A DNA stretch of 64,000 bases from Polyangium jinanense (GTDB lineage: Bacteria; Myxococcota; Polyangia; Polyangiales; Polyangiaceae): NCBI RefSeq assembly GCF_028435365.1, contig NZ_JAGTJJ010000058.1, forward strand, positions 1 to 64,000, read 5' to 3'. Below are positions 51,311 through 60,717 of this stretch, piece after piece. The notes beneath the pieces are model-generated. The model saw nothing but the letters and a program-made list of their open reading frames with translations, had not been told where the DNA came from and ran no database searches. Position 1 is the first letter of the stretch, and every line of letters begins with the position of its first letter. The position numbers and the translations under genes were made by a program.

Positions 51311-54300
51311 TCACTCGGGCATGCGCCCCAGCGCTGCGAGCCGCCGCGGATTCTTCTCCGCGGCGCGCATGCCGTGTGGGGAGGGGAGCCGCAGGGTTTG
51401 GAGCGCGTCTTTCAGCGTGGCGCGCGTCTCGACGCGACCGAGGCCGATGCCGAGGGAGACGATCGTGCGTGCGACTTCGGGCTGGATTCCTACGATGAGT
51501 GCGCGTGCGCCGAGCAGCTCGACGGCGCGCACGATCCGGAGCAGGTGCTCGGCTGTCACTGCGTCGACGCTTGCGACGCCTGTGAGGTCCAGGATGGCGC
51601 AATGCACGGTGCGCTGCGTGATTGTGCTGAGCAGGACGTCCATGGCGCGTGCTGCGCGGGACTCGTCGAGGGCGCCGAGCACGGGCATGGCCACGACCCC
51701 GTCCCACACGTCGAGCAGCGGCGTGGAGAGGGTGCGGATGTCCTCGCGTTGGCGGTGGATGATCTCGAGCTGCTCGCGCAGTGTCTCCTCGGCGTGCTTG
51801 CGCGCTGTCACGTCGAAGAAGAAGCCTGACAGGAGCCTTTGCCCGCCTTCGCGCTCGGCGACGCTCACGACCATGTGCAGCCATACGGCGCGGCCGTCCT
51901 TGGTGCGCAGACGGTACTCGACACCGCCGGGGTTCTCGTCGGCGGAGGCGCGGGTGAAGGCTGCGAGGGCGAGGTCTCGATCCTCGGGGTGCGCGTGGTC
52001 TCGGAGGAAGTTTGCCTTGTACCAGGCGCTCGTGGGCCAGCCGAGCCCCTCCTCGGCTTGCGGACCGACGTAGGTGAAGCGCTCGGTCTCGGCGTCGGCC
52101 TCCCAGGGGATCACGCCGGCGATCTCGACGAGACGGCGCATGCGCTCTTCGCTGCGACGGAGCGTCTGCTCGGTGCGCCGCCGCTCCGTGTTCTCGCGGG
52201 CGAGGTCGGCGTAGAGCTTGGCGTGATCGAGCGAGATTGCGGCCTGCGCGGCGAGGAACTCGAGCAGTGAGAGGCGCCGCGGCGTGAATGCGCCTGGGAC
52301 GAGGTTGTTCTCCATGTAGAAGATGCCGATGAGCTCGGCTTGCCTCGTGATGGGGATGCAGAGGACCGAGCGCGGGCGGGCGCGCGCGATGTAGGGATCG
52401 GCCGAGAACATCGGCTCGGCCGTCGCGTCGTCGAGCAGGATCGGCTCGCGTGTGCGGCGGACGTAGCCGACGACGGACGCGGGCAGGAGCGTGGACAGCT
52501 CGCGGGCACGGCCGCCGGGGACCTCGATGTCGAGGCCCTGCGACGTGACGAGGGCCCGGCCCGCGTGGGAGAGATCGCCGGCTTCCGTTGCGAGCAGCAC
52601 GTGACAGCGCTGGGCCCCGCCGTGCTCGATCACAATGCGCATCAGCGTGACGATGAGCCGCTGCGGGACGATCTCCTCGGAGACGGCGTGCGCGGTCTGG
52701 ACTGCGGCGAGGACGTCGATGTCGAGGCTCGATGCGCCGCGGAGCGGGGGCTTCGACGTGCCCGTGGCCGCGTCCTCGAAGAGCTTGGCGTAGCGTCGAT
52801 CGAGCTTCTCGACCTTGCCGCCCGCGCACCAGCGGGCGTACGCGGCGCGCGCGAGGCGCAGGTAGGCCGCGGCGATCGTGGGGAAGCCGCGGTCGAGGTA
52901 AAACCGCATGGCGGCGTCGGCGGCGAGGGCCTCGCCGTGGGTGAAGCCGTTGTCGCGGGCGGCGGCGATGGCCTGGTCGTAGAGGCGCATCGCGTCGACG
53001 TCGCGGCCGGCGAGGCGACTGCGCTCGGCGAGGACGAGGGCGTGCTTGTGCTGGAAGTTCTCGGGGCAACGGTCGGCCCAGCGCTCGAGGTCGGCGGCGA
53101 GCTCGTCGAGCGTGGAGAGGCGGGCCGCGAGCGTCGCGGGCGCGCGGCGGCCGGCCTCGGCGAGGGCCGCGAAGTACCGTTCTTCGGGGAGGAGGACCTG
53201 CGAGGCGAACGCGGGGGCGTGGGCCCTGAGGGATGCGCTCGCGTGGAGCGCGTCGTCGTTCTCGCCGGCGAGGACGAGGGCGCCGAGATCGAGGACGCGC
53301 CGCGCGAGCGTGCCGAAGCGCATCGGGGCCGGGGGGCGGCGGGTGCCGAGGTTCGGCTCGGGCGTGAGCTCTTCGCGACGTGTGGGCGGCGGCGCGGCGC
53401 GACCCTTTTGTTGTCCCACGAATCGCTCGATCGCGTCGAGCAGCTCGCCGATGCCTTCGGGATCGTGGGGATCGCGCCGCGCCTCCTCGTGGTTTCGCAC
53501 CTCGCGGGCGACGTCGTCGAGCGGGTCGCCTTTGAGGAGCATGAAGAGCGCGACGAGGGCGCCGCTGCGCCGCGCGCACGGGGTGTTGCCGGAGGAGAGG
53601 GCGGCCGCGTGGGCGCGCCGCGAATAGCCGATGCTCGCGCGCAGGTGGTGCGTCCAGACGGAGATGTTCGTGGCGAAGCACGCGCCGACGATGCCCTGGA
53701 GCAGCGCCGAGCCCATCTGCTCGGCGAGATCCATGGCCACCTTGCCGAAGCGGTAGCCGCCCCGGTGATCGCCTTGACGACCCACGAGCGCCGCGCCGAA
53801 CGCGACGTGCCCCACCACCGACGCGGGCGCATTGCCGTGGAGGAGCGAAAGCCGGACGAGGTGGCAGGCGACGATGTCGGCGACATCCGGCCCGAGCGCT
53901 TGCGCCGACGGATGGACCGCGAAGAGCGCCGCCATGGCCGCGAGCGTTTCGGGGTTCGTCATGGGCTCGAGGTCGGCGATCTCCTCGATGGCGTGGTCCC
54001 CGAGCGCGTTCCAGGTCGCCTCGAACGCCGCCGCGACGTCATCGGGACCCGGCCGCTCGGGCAGACGCACGCCGAGGGGCACGAGGCAGGACGCGGCGCA
54101 GGCATACGCCTGCTCGTGCTCGCCGAGGCCGGCGTGCAGATCGATGAGGATCCGCGACGCGGTTTGTCCTTCCAGCTCGTTTCGGGCGCGCTGCCGGAGC
54201 TCGGCGACGCGGGATTCGGTCGCGTCACGATCGCCGCGTTTGGCGGCGCACTCGGCCTGCGCGAGGAGGATTTTCCAGGCGAGGTCGGGCGCGATCTCCG

Positions 54301-55582
54301 CGGGATCGTCGTGGCCTTCGAGCAGCTCGCCCGCCGCGCCGAGGTAGTCGGCCGCGACGCTCGAAGCTCCCGCGGCCCGCGCGCGCCGGGCGGCGGCGAA
54401 GGTGAGCGTGCAGAGCCGCGCCCTCTCCCGGGCCGTGAGCGTCGCGCTCGAGATCACGGCTCGGCCGAGCAGGATGTGCCCGGCCGCCTCGTAGAGCCGC
54501 GCATTCGGCTCGTCCTCGCCCATCCCGCGGGTGAGAAACGCGCCGATGCGCAGGTGGATCCCCGCGAGGAGCGCGGGGTCGCCTTTCGTGGCTTCGCGCC
54601 GGAGGTCGTGTGCGGTGAGCGCGTTGGCGAAGACGTACGCGGCGCCCTCGCGGCCGAGGAGACCGGCTGCTTCGGCAGGCGCGAGGCGCGCGGCGGCCTC
54701 GTCTGGGGTCGTGCCCAGCGCGGCCGCGACGACCTCGAGATCGGCCGTCGGGCCGAGGCAAGCGGCGGCCGCGAGCGCAAGGCGCGCTGGCTCCGGGAGG
54801 GCCGCGACGGCGGCGCGCCTCGCCTTCGTCTCTGCGTCGTCCTGCGGGTCGAGGTGAAGGGTGTCGACGCGGGGCCCGTTGCTCGTCTGGAGCCATGGCC
54901 CGAGTGTCTCCTTCCAGGCCGGTTGCGCGCCGTCCGAGATTGTGGCGGCGATCAGCAAGTACCGGCACTCCGTGCTCTGCAGGAGGCGCGTGAGGAGGCG
55001 TAACGTCGCGGCGTCGGCCGCGTCGATGTGCGAGAGCGCGAGCACGATGGGCCGCTCGGGCACGGCGAGCGCTGCGAACAGGCGGAGCAGGGTCGTGGTC
55101 GTGCGTTCGTCGGCGAACGCGGGGGGCAGGGGTTCGGCGAGACGATCGTCCGGCACGAAGGAGGCGAGCGCCGGGCAGAGGTCGAGCAAGAGCCGGCCGT
55201 TGCCGAGCATGGCCTCCTCGGCGCGCTGGCGGAGCAGCGGACCGAGGGAGCCGGGCTCCTGGCCGAGCGTCGGGGCGACGCGGCGGAGCGCGGTGACGAG
55301 TGGACCGTAGGGTTCGCCCGCGTGGGTCAGGTTGCCCTCGCCGGAGAGTACGAGCGTGCATTGCCCGATCGCGCTCTCGCAGAACGAGCGCAGGAGCTCC
55401 GCGCGCGCGGCGTGGGTGCCGCCGCCCACAAGGACCAACTCGGGCGCGCCGCCGGCCGCGACGCGGAGCATCGCGCCTTCGAGACGGAGGAACGCTGCGT
55501 GATTCGGGTGTGCCGCGGCGGGCGGCGTCGCATTGCGGTGGGACGCTGTCGATTCCACGAAATGTTTCCTGGGCCGCACCAC
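51311..55582 (-). CDS. Regulator with degenerate AAA-like domain, TPR-like helices, GAF, PAS and STAS
   Basis: 1423 residues. The N-terminal third resembles the AAA/NTPase module that in myxobacterial proteins often follows a Ser/Thr kinase, but here the kinase is absent and the Walker A position reads VGGGTHAARAE, without the expected GK(S/T). A long helical TPR-like region follows, then GAF (about 985-1130), PAS (about 1165-1290) and a C-terminal RsbR-type STAS domain (about 1315-1400) with LDLTGVASVD and VGIQPEVARTIVSLGI. Both threonines phosphorylated in RsbR-type proteins have equivalents here. A stressosome-like signalling role is likely. The start is a GTG at 55582; a later start is possible. 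Confidence 0.8.
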   Translation of the reverse strand: MVRPRKHFVESTASHRNATPPAAAHPNHAAFLRLEGAMLRVAAGGAPELVLVGGGTHAARAELLRSFCESAIGQCTLVLSGEGNLTHAGEPYGPLVTALRRVAPTLGQEPGSLGPLLRQRAEEAMLGNGRLLLDLCPALASFVPDDRLAEPLPPAFADERTTTTLLRLFAALAVPERPIVLALSHIDAADAATLRLLTRLLQSTECRYLLIAATISDGAQPAWKETLGPWLQTSNGPRVDTLHLDPQDDAETKARRAAVAALPEPARLALAAAACLGPTADLEVVAAALGTTPDEAAARLAPAEAAGLLGREGAAYVFANALTAHDLRREATKGDPALLAGIHLRIGAFLTRGMGEDEPNARLYEAAGHILLGRAVISSATLTARERARLCTLTFAAARRARAAGASSVAADYLGAAGELLEGHDDPAEIAPDLAWKILLAQAECAAKRGDRDATESRVAELRQRARNELEGQTASRILIDLHAGLGEHEQAYACAASCLVPLGVRLPERPGPDDVAAAFEATWNALGDHAIEEIADLEPMTNPETLAAMAALFAVHPSAQALGPDVADIVACHLVRLSLLHGNAPASVVGHVAFGAALVGRQGDHRGGYRFGKVAMDLAEQMGSALLQGIVGACFATNISVWTHHLRASIGYSRRAHAAALSSGNTPCARRSGALVALFMLLKGDPLDDVAREVRNHEEARRDPHDPEGIGELLDAIERFVGQQKGRAAPPPTRREELTPEPNLGTRRPPAPMRFGTLARRVLDLGALVLAGENDDALHASASLRAHAPAFASQVLLPEERYFAALAEAGRRAPATLAARLSTLDELAADLERWADRCPENFQHKHALVLAERSRLAGRDVDAMRLYDQAIAAARDNGFTHGEALAADAAMRFYLDRGFPTIAAAYLRLARAAYARWCAGGKVEKLDRRYAKLFEDAATGTSKPPLRGASSLDIDVLAAVQTAHAVSEEIVPQRLIVTLMRIVIEHGGAQRCHVLLATEAGDLSHAGRALVTSQGLDIEVPGGRARELSTLLPASVVGYVRRTREPILLDDATAEPMFSADPYIARARPRSVLCIPITRQAELIGIFYMENNLVPGAFTPRRLSLLEFLAAQAAISLDHAKLYADLARENTERRRTEQTLRRSEERMRRLVEIAGVIPWEADAETERFTYVGPQAEEGLGWPTSAWYKANFLRDHAHPEDRDLALAAFTRASADENPGGVEYRLRTKDGRAVWLHMVVSVAEREGGQRLLSGFFFDVTARKHAEETLREQLEIIHRQREDIRTLSTPLLDVWDGVVAMPVLGALDESRAARAMDVLLSTITQRTVHCAILDLTGVASVDAVTAEHLLRIVRAVELLGARALIVGIQPEVARTIVSLGIGLGRVETRATLKDALQTLRLPSPHGMRAAEKNPRRLAALGRMPE

Positions 55583-55710
55583 GCGCTGTTCGACCCAATC
55601 ACAGGCGAGCTGTGGGCTTGCGTGTAAGCGAGGAGGACTCGTACGGTATCGAGCCCGTCACGCTCGCGTCAACGTCGCGTCAACGGTGCTGGCGTGCGTA
55701 ATCGTTTTCG

Positions 55711-55742
55711 CCCCCCGCGAATCATCTCAAATTCGCGTGGGG
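55711..55742. terminator. Strong hairpin, possible terminator
   Basis: CCCCCCGCGAAT and ATTCGCGTGGGG form 12-bp arms with one mismatch around an 8-base loop. The site lies 44 bp beyond the stop of the minus-strand lipoprotein gene (55786) and upstream of the next minus-strand gene (55582). No T-run follows on either strand, so Rho-independent termination is not certain; an operator is the alternative. Confidence 0.4.
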
Positions 55743-55785
55743 ACGGCTTTGGCGGAGGTAGGACAGAATTGGGAGGGAAAGCGCT

Positions 55786-57492
55786 TCAGTGAATGGCGCT
55801 CGCCGTGGCCTCGGCGGCCTTGGCGCGGTCCTCGGCGGTCTTGCGCTGGGCGGCGTCGGTGAGCAGGGAGGCGGCCTCGCGGAATCGCGCGGCGACATCG
55901 CGGAAATAAGCTGTGTCCGCGCCGATGGGGGCCGTGATCTGTTTGATGAGCGCGGCGTCGAAGGCCGCGGCGCCCGCGAAGGGGCCTTTGGCCTTCGCGA
56001 CCGCGTCGAGGCCGGCGATCTGCCCCATGCCGAGCATGGACACGGGCGCCGATCGGACCATCGTGGCCGCGTCCTCCGGCCCGTTGCGCAACGCGGCGAC
56101 GAGCGCCGCGAAAAATGCGTCCTCGTCCGTCCGGGCTCCCTCGGGCAGGCCCGCGTACAGCGCCGCCGCTTGATCAAAATCGACAGCGCGCAGGTAGACG
56201 CGGCCGAGCTCGACGCGTGCACGCGCATACATGCGACGCGTGTCATCGGCGAGCTTCTCGTTCTTCAACGCGGCGCGGTACGGGAGCGGCACGCCGCGCT
56301 CGAGGAGGGCGCGCAGCACGCCGGGCTTCGTCGCGGCGTCCTTCGGCAGGAGCTGGCCTGCGTAGAACGTGGGCAGCTTCGTCGCGAGCCGCTCGGTCGC
56401 GTCCGCGGGCGCGGCTTTCGGCAGCGGCGGCACGACGAGCCCGTCGAGCGCGTCGATGCGCCGTCCGCCGTAGAGGCGCGAGAGCAGCGCGCGGGCGCGA
56501 TCGATGCGCGCGTCGCGCAAGACGCCCACGGCCGCGAGGTCCCGTAGGCCCACGAGCACGGCGTCGCGGCCGCGATCCTTGCGCGGGTCGAGCGTCTGAT
56601 CGAGCTCGGCGTAGTAGATGTTCCGGGCCTCGGGATCCTTCGCGAGCTCGGGCGAAAGCGGCACCGCGCGGACGGCCTCGACGAGCCGGAGATCGGCCAT
56701 GCCGGCCTCGATCGCCGCGACGCCACGCGCGTAGTAGCGCAGGCCCGCGCCCTCGTTCGAGAGCGCCTGGATGGCCGTCGCCTGCTCGGCGACCCAGTCC
56801 TTCATGGGCCCGTTGATGAACGCGACGAGCTTCTTCTTGTCGTAAGGCGCCTGGATCTTGGGGGGCGCGTCACCGGCGCGCGAGAGCCGGGCTGCCGTCG
56901 CGAGGCCACGCATCGTGGTGTAGACGCCGCCGTCGATGCCCTTCGGGGGCGCGGCGATCACGGGCTCCAGGATCACGTCGGCGCACGCGGTAGGCGCGAG
57001 CTCGGCGCGGAGCGCGCGTGTGAGGCCCGGCGGCAGGCCCCCGCAAGACTCCAGGCCCGCGAGGGCCGCGTCCCGTTTGTCCGCGTTTCCTTCGGCGAGG
57101 GCCTTGTCGAGGGCTTCGAGCGCCTGCGCCCGCTCGGCGCACACGGGCGTGGCCGCGGGCTTCCTCTTCACGAACGCGTCGCAGGCCTTGGGCGCCGCGG
57201 CCAGGCCTTTCGGGGCCGCGGGCAGGGGCGTGATCACGAGATCGAACTTCGGCTCGGCGAGCTCCTCCTCGCGGTAGGCCGCCTTGGCACCGCCGGCGGG
57301 CTTGGCCTCGTCGGGCTTCGTCTTGGGTTCGGCCTTTGCGGTCGTGTCCGGCGGGGGCGTCTTCGAAGTGTCGGGGGTGGGAGGTTCTTTGCCCGTGTCC
57401 GCGGGCGTCTGGGGGCCGGGGGTGGGGGACGCGGCGCTCGCGCTGCATCCGGCCATGGCGACGAGAAGAAACAGGGGGAAGAGCTTGCGCAT
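55786..57492 (-). CDS. Large putative lipoprotein of unknown function
   Basis: 568 residues beginning MRKLFPLFLLVAMAGCSAS, a signal peptide with lipobox VAMAGC, so the mature protein should be lipid-anchored in the envelope. A Pro/Thr/Lys-rich tether (about 20-70) leads to a largely helical, Ala-rich body with repeat-like helix pairs. I recognise no family or catalytic motif. The gene diverges from the M16 peptidase genes, and the 138 bp between the two starts should hold both promoters. Confidence 0.75.
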   Translation of the reverse strand: MRKLFPLFLLVAMAGCSASAASPTPGPQTPADTGKEPPTPDTSKTPPPDTTAKAEPKTKPDEAKPAGGAKAAYREEELAEPKFDLVITPLPAAPKGLAAAPKACDAFVKRKPAATPVCAERAQALEALDKALAEGNADKRDAALAGLESCGGLPPGLTRALRAELAPTACADVILEPVIAAPPKGIDGGVYTTMRGLATAARLSRAGDAPPKIQAPYDKKKLVAFINGPMKDWVAEQATAIQALSNEGAGLRYYARGVAAIEAGMADLRLVEAVRAVPLSPELAKDPEARNIYYAELDQTLDPRKDRGRDAVLVGLRDLAAVGVLRDARIDRARALLSRLYGGRRIDALDGLVVPPLPKAAPADATERLATKLPTFYAGQLLPKDAATKPGVLRALLERGVPLPYRAALKNEKLADDTRRMYARARVELGRVYLRAVDFDQAAALYAGLPEGARTDEDAFFAALVAALRNGPEDAATMVRSAPVSMLGMGQIAGLDAVAKAKGPFAGAAAFDAALIKQITAPIGADTAYFRDVAARFREAASLLTDAAQRKTAEDRAKAAEATASAIH

Positions 57493-57630
57493 GGGTATCT
57501 CGCTCTCGTTGTGCCTGGCTTAGGCTGGTCTTCGGAGCGCGACAACAGCTTGCTGTGCGGAGTTCCCGGAAGGCCGGGAGGGCGCGGATCCCGAGGGCCG
57601 CGGGCCCGAGAATTTGCTACAAGGGCCGCG

Positions 57631-59085
57631 ATGCTGCGCCGAACACCGAGGAGGGTCGCCTTCGGGCTCGTATCCCTCGCCTTGCTCGCCGTGCCGACGG
57701 GCCTTTCTCTGGCCCAGGTGGCCGCCCCCACGCCTCCCGCGCCCGCGCCCGCGCCCAACCCCCCCGGGACGCCGGGCATGCGCGTGTCTCTGCCTTTCGA
57801 GAAGTATGTCCTTTCGAACGGCCTCGAGGTGATCCTGCACGAGGATCACCGCACGCCCGTGGTCGCGGTGAACGTCTGGTACCACGTGGGATCCAAGGAC
57901 GAGGGCCCCGGGAAGAACGGGTTCGCGCACCTCTTCGAGCACGTGATGTTCCAGGGCTCGCGCAACGTCGGCGAGGACCAGTTCTTCCGCTACCTCGAGC
58001 GCGCCGGCGCGAGCGACAGGAACGGCACGACGAACACGGACCGGACGAACTACTACGAGACCGTACCGTCCGGCGAGCTCGGCCTCGCGCTCTGGCTCGA
58101 GAGTGATCGCATGGGCTTCCTCCTCGACCACGCCAACGAGGAGACGTTCAAGAGCCAGCGCGAGGTCGTGAAGAACGAGCGCCGGCAGAACTACGAGAAC
58201 GCGCCGTACGGCCTCGTGCGGCAGTTCGTGCGCTCCGCGCTCTACCCGTCCACGCACCCCTACCACCGGCTCACGATCGGCACGCCGCAGGACCTCGACG
58301 CCGCGACGTTCGACGACGTCCGCGCCTTCTTCAAGCGCTACTACGTGCCGAACAACGCGACGCTCGTCATCGCGGGCGATTTCCAGCCGGCGAAGGCGAA
58401 GGAGCTCGTCGCGAAGTATTTCGGGGGCCTTTCGCGCGGGGCCGACGCGAAGCCCATTCGCGGGCCGGTGCCCTCGCCGCTCACGAAGCAGATCCGCCTC
58501 GACGTCGAGGCGGGCGTCACGCTGCCGCGGATCGTGCTCTCCTGGACCACGCCGCCCCATTTCGCGCCCGGCGACGCCGAGCTCGACGTGGTCTCCGACG
58601 TGCTCGCGAGCGGCAAATCGAGCCGGCTCTACAAGCGGCTCGTCTACGACATGCAGATCGCCCAGAGCGTGACGGCGTCGCAGGAGTCCGCGGAGCTCGG
58701 CAGCGTCTTCGAGATCACGGTCACCCTGCAGAAGGACAAGAACCCAGACGAGGCCTTCAAGGTCGTCGACGAGGAGCTCGACAAGCTGCGCGCCACGGCG
58801 CCCGACGCCGCGGAGGTGGATCGGGCCAAGACGCGCGCGCTCTCGGGCCTCGTCTTCAGCGCCGAACGCGTCACGGGCCGGGCCGATCTCTTGAACAACT
58901 ACAATCGACGCACCGGGGATCCCGGGTTTTTCGAGAAAGACCTCGCCCGGTACGAGAAGGTCTCGCCCGCCGACGTCACGAAGGCGCTCGCGACGTACCT
59001 GCCGAAGGACAAACGTGTCGTCACGTTCGTGCGTCCCGTCGCGGACGCGCCGCGCGCCGGTCGCCTCGTGGGAGGGATGCCGTGA
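57631..59085 (+). CDS. M16-family zinc metallopeptidase (catalytic subunit)
   Basis: 484 residues with a signal peptide (VAFGLVSLALLAVPTGLSLAQ) and two M16 domains. The inverted zinc motif HLFEHVMFQGS (HxxEH, near residue 100) is intact, and the downstream Glu that completes the zinc site is expected in the NEETFKSQREVVKNERR region. M16 enzymes degrade peptides inside a closed clam-shell. The ATG at 57631 gives a complete signal peptide. The stop overlaps the start of the next gene, which encodes the zinc-less partner, so the two should form a heterodimer as in other bacterial M16 pairs. Confidence 0.9.
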   Translation: MLRRTPRRVAFGLVSLALLAVPTGLSLAQVAAPTPPAPAPAPNPPGTPGMRVSLPFEKYVLSNGLEVILHEDHRTPVVAVNVWYHVGSKDEGPGKNGFAHLFEHVMFQGSRNVGEDQFFRYLERAGASDRNGTTNTDRTNYYETVPSGELGLALWLESDRMGFLLDHANEETFKSQREVVKNERRQNYENAPYGLVRQFVRSALYPSTHPYHRLTIGTPQDLDAATFDDVRAFFKRYYVPNNATLVIAGDFQPAKAKELVAKYFGGLSRGADAKPIRGPVPSPLTKQIRLDVEAGVTLPRIVLSWTTPPHFAPGDAELDVVSDVLASGKSSRLYKRLVYDMQIAQSVTASQESAELGSVFEITVTLQKDKNPDEAFKVVDEELDKLRATAPDAAEVDRAKTRALSGLVFSAERVTGRADLLNNYNRRTGDPGFFEKDLARYEKVSPADVTKALATYLPKDKRVVTFVRPVADAPRAGRLVGGMP

Positions 59086-60704
59086 AGATGCTCGCTCGCC
59101 GTTCGCAGATCGGGGCCTTGCTCGGCCTCGCGCTTTTCTCGCTCGCCGCATGCCAGACGCCCGCGCCCGTGGTGCCCCCGCCGCCGGATCCCCCGCCGGA
59201 GCCCGGAACCACGCAGGAAGCGCCGAAGGAGGCGGCCGCGCCTCCGCCCGAGGATCCCTCGTTCCGGAAGACCCCGCCGCAATCGGGGGGCGACACGCCC
59301 TTCATCGCGCCGAAAATCGACGAGGCGCGCCTGCCGAACGGCCTGCGCGTGCTCTACGTGATGCGGCGTGAGATGCCGGTCGTCGCGGTGAACATCGTGG
59401 TGAACCGCGGCGCGGAGCAGGAGTCCGCCCCGGGGCTCACGAGCGCCATGGCGTCCATGATGCTCTCCGGCACGAAGCAGCGATCGGCCATCAAGCTCTC
59501 GGAGGAGCTCGGCGCGATCGGCGCGCGGTACGGAGCCTGGGCCGATCACGACGGCGTGGGCCTGACGGCGCAAGCGCTCCGCGACAAGACGCCCGAGCTC
59601 TTCACGATCCTCGCGGACGTCGTGCTGAACCCGGCCTTCGATCCGGCGGAGCTCGAGCGCGAACGCACGCGGCGGCTCACGGCGATCCTGCAGCAGGCCG
59701 ATCAGCCCGGCGTGCTCCTCCAGAACGCCATCACCGAGCGGCTCTACCCCGCCGGGCACGCGTATCGGGATCCGCTCATCGGCACCGAGGCGTCCGTCAA
59801 GGCGATCAAGCCCGCGGATCTCGCGCGCCAGCACGCGGCGCTCTTCCGGCCGGAGCACACGACGGTCACGATCGCGGGCGACATCGACAAGGCCGCGGCC
59901 CTCGCGCTCGTCGAGAAGAGTTTTGCCGCGTGGAAGGGCCAAGGGACCCCGGCGAAAACGCCGAAGGATCCCCCGGCCGTCGGCAAGGGCGAGAAGCGGG
60001 TCTTCCTCGTGGATCGTCCGGGCGCCACGCAATCGTACGTCGCCGTGACCCTCGCGGGCGTGCCCCGGAAAAACCCGGATTTCGACGCCCTGATGGTCAT
60101 GAATACCCTGCTCGGCGGGCAGTTCACGAGCCGGCTCAACCTGAACCTGCGCGAGAAACACGCCTACACGTACGGCGCGCGGAGCGGCTTCGACATGCGC
60201 CACGGCCCCGGGCCCTTCACCGCGGGCGGGGCGATCATGACGCCCGCCACCGCGCCCGCCGTGAAGGAGATCTTCGCGGAGATCGAGCGGCTGCGGAAGG
60301 AGCTCGTGTCCGCGGAGGATCTCGCCGACGCGAAGGCGAACCTCGTGCGGCAGCTGCCGGCGCGCTTCGAGACGGCCGGGGAGACGGCGGGGACGCTCGC
60401 GTCGCTGGCGGTCCAGGGGCTCGCGCTGGACGAGCTCGCCACGCGTCCGTCGCGCATCTCGAAGATCTCGGCCGAGGACGTGAAGCGGGTGGCCGAGAAG
60501 TATCTCCGGCCCGATCAGATGCGCGTGATCGTGGTCGGGGACGCGGCCGTCGTGGAGAAGGAGCTCGCGGCGCTGGATCTCGGCGGCGTCGAGGTGCGAA
60601 AGGCGCCGGCGAAGAAGGACGCCAAGGCGGAGCCGAAGAAGGATGCCGCGAAGGGCGCGCCGGTCGGGCCGACCGGGCGGCCGAGGGTCAATCTCGGGCG
60701 GTAG
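59082..60704 (+). CDS. M16-family peptidase homologue lacking the zinc site (lipoprotein)
   Basis: 540 residues. The lipobox SLAAC after a hydrophobic leader suggests a lipoprotein, and a Pro-rich tether follows. The N-terminal M16 domain has GLTSAMASMMLSGT where the partner has the HxxEH motif, so no zinc can be held. The C-terminal domain keeps REKHAYTYGARSGF, the Arg/Tyr substrate-binding motif of the non-catalytic half. It is therefore the substrate-binding partner of the preceding peptidase, coupled to it by ATGA overlap. A Lys/Ala-rich tail ends the protein. Confidence 0.88.
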   Translation: MKMLARRSQIGALLGLALFSLAACQTPAPVVPPPPDPPPEPGTTQEAPKEAAAPPPEDPSFRKTPPQSGGDTPFIAPKIDEARLPNGLRVLYVMRREMPVVAVNIVVNRGAEQESAPGLTSAMASMMLSGTKQRSAIKLSEELGAIGARYGAWADHDGVGLTAQALRDKTPELFTILADVVLNPAFDPAELERERTRRLTAILQQADQPGVLLQNAITERLYPAGHAYRDPLIGTEASVKAIKPADLARQHAALFRPEHTTVTIAGDIDKAAALALVEKSFAAWKGQGTPAKTPKDPPAVGKGEKRVFLVDRPGATQSYVAVTLAGVPRKNPDFDALMVMNTLLGGQFTSRLNLNLREKHAYTYGARSGFDMRHGPGPFTAGGAIMTPATAPAVKEIFAEIERLRKELVSAEDLADAKANLVRQLPARFETAGETAGTLASLAVQGLALDELATRPSRISKISAEDVKRVAEKYLRPDQMRVIVVGDAAVVEKELAALDLGGVEVRKAPAKKDAKAEPKKDAAKGAPVGPTGRPRVNLGR

Positions 60705-60717
60705 TCGAGCCCTTCCC

